A stretch of DNA of 14,442 nt from positions 1 through 14,442 of the forward strand of contig CADCPG010000129.1 in NCBI GenBank assembly GCA_902803255.1, in the 5' to 3' direction. This DNA is from an uncultured Ruminococcus sp. GTDB lineage: Bacteria > Bacillota > Clostridia > Oscillospirales > CAG-272. The notes below the pieces were generated by a model that saw nothing but the letters and a program-made list of their open reading frames with translations, was not told where the DNA came from and made no database searches. Positions 14,065 to 14,442 of the stretch are shown piece after piece (position 1 is the first letter of the stretch; every line of letters begins with the position of its first letter). The position numbers and the translations under genes were made by a program.

Positions 14065-14442
14065 ATGAAACTTCGGATAATAGCGGCTCCCGACAAGTTC
14101 AAGGGGAGCATGACGGCCGACGCCGCGGCCCGGGCGGTCATACGCGGGGCAAAGAAGGCGGCGGGCGGCCGCGGGATAGAGCTGTCCTGCTCGGCCGTGC
14201 ACATCGCCGACGGCGGAGAGGGCACGCTCGAGGCCCTCGTTCCGCCGGAAAAGATAAAGATGTTCACCGTCACCGGCCCCGACGGCTCGGACGTCGAGGC
14301 TCCGATCGGCATCGACGGCTCCCGCGCCGTGATCGAGATGGCGCGCGCCTCCGGCCTGCTGCTCATGAAGAGCACTGCCGGACAGCGGGTGAAGAGGACC
14401 ACGACGTACGGCACCGGCATGCTGATAAAGGCCGCCCTCGAC
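14065..14442 (+). CDS. Glycerate kinase (3' end cut by window edge)
   Basis: Phosphorylates D-glycerate with ATP to a phosphoglycerate, feeding glycerate, glycolate or tartronate breakdown into glycolysis. The 126 visible residues are the N-terminal third of a GarK/GlxK-type enzyme (about 370-380 residues, PF02595). Diagnostic blocks are APDKFKGSMTADAAARAV (8-25), HIADGGEGTLEAL (46-58), AVIEMARASGL (88-98) and TTYGTGMLIKAAL (113-125). The APDKFKGS block must lie at the N-terminus, so ATG 14065 is the only sensible start. It has no visible Shine-Dalgarno sequence and lies only 12 nt after the hairpin that ends the ktrA transcript. It may rely on readthrough or an unrecognised promoter. It is metabolically unrelated to the potassium genes. 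Confidence 0.93.
   Translation, partial: MKLRIIAAPDKFKGSMTADAAARAVIRGAKKAAGGRGIELSCSAVHIADGGEGTLEALVPPEKIKMFTVTGPDGSDVEAPIGIDGSRAVIEMARASGLLLMKSTAGQRVKRTTTYGTGMLIKAALD

Overview
The window is a compact, GC-rich bacterial chromosomal segment. GC falls sharply only in one intergenic region, about 7740-7960. Strong AGGAGG-type ribosome binding sites, several TTG starts, extended -10 promoters of sigma-A type, a DUF1858 redox protein and paired TrkH/KtrB potassium systems fit a high-GC member of the Bacillota, probably a gut-type Clostridia. This placement is inference: there is no rRNA or other marker gene in the window.

Layout. (1) 1-1927, plus strand: the C-terminal-half subunit of a split transketolase (cut by the left edge), followed 13 bp later by a predicted TIM-barrel, glycoside-hydrolase-like protein of unknown substrate. 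(2) 2027-2269, plus strand: a small DUF1858 (hybrid-cluster-protein-associated) CxxC protein, followed by a symmetrical hairpin at 2315-2348 that can terminate transcription from both sides. (3) 7659-2488, minus strand: a three-gene 2-oxoacid dehydrogenase operon in the order E2 (lipoyl acyltransferase), E3 (dihydrolipoamide dehydrogenase), E1 (alpha and beta fused in one 825-residue chain). (4) 7660-8119: a divergent control region with two outward-facing extended -10 promoters on an inverted repeat, a perfect 12-bp-arm palindrome between them, and a hairpin-rich 175-nt leader on the rightward transcript. (5) 8120-14015, plus strand: a Nudix ADP-ribose pyrophosphatase-like gene overlapping trkA by 4 bp, then a TrkH channel, a KtrB channel and a KtrA regulator, ending at a strong hairpin (14020-14052). 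(6) From 14065: a glycerate kinase cut by the right edge.

How the genes work together. The leftward operon encodes all three catalytic components of a pyruvate/branched-chain/acetoin-type dehydrogenase, which would make acyl-CoA and NADH from a 2-oxoacid. The rightward cluster encodes two complete potassium uptake systems: a two-RCK TrkA with TrkH, and a one-RCK KtrA with KtrB. Their cytosolic RCK subunits bind nucleotides such as NAD(H), ADP or ATP. A nucleotide-sugar pyrophosphatase coupled to trkA is therefore a suggestive neighbour. Transketolase, the dehydrogenase and glycerate kinase all belong to central carbon metabolism.

No rRNA, tRNA, CRISPR array, transposase or phage gene was seen. 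The features most worth checking are the 7753-7941 promoter/palindrome unit, the structured leader at 7945-8119, the Nudix-TrkA coupling, and the unusual fused E1.
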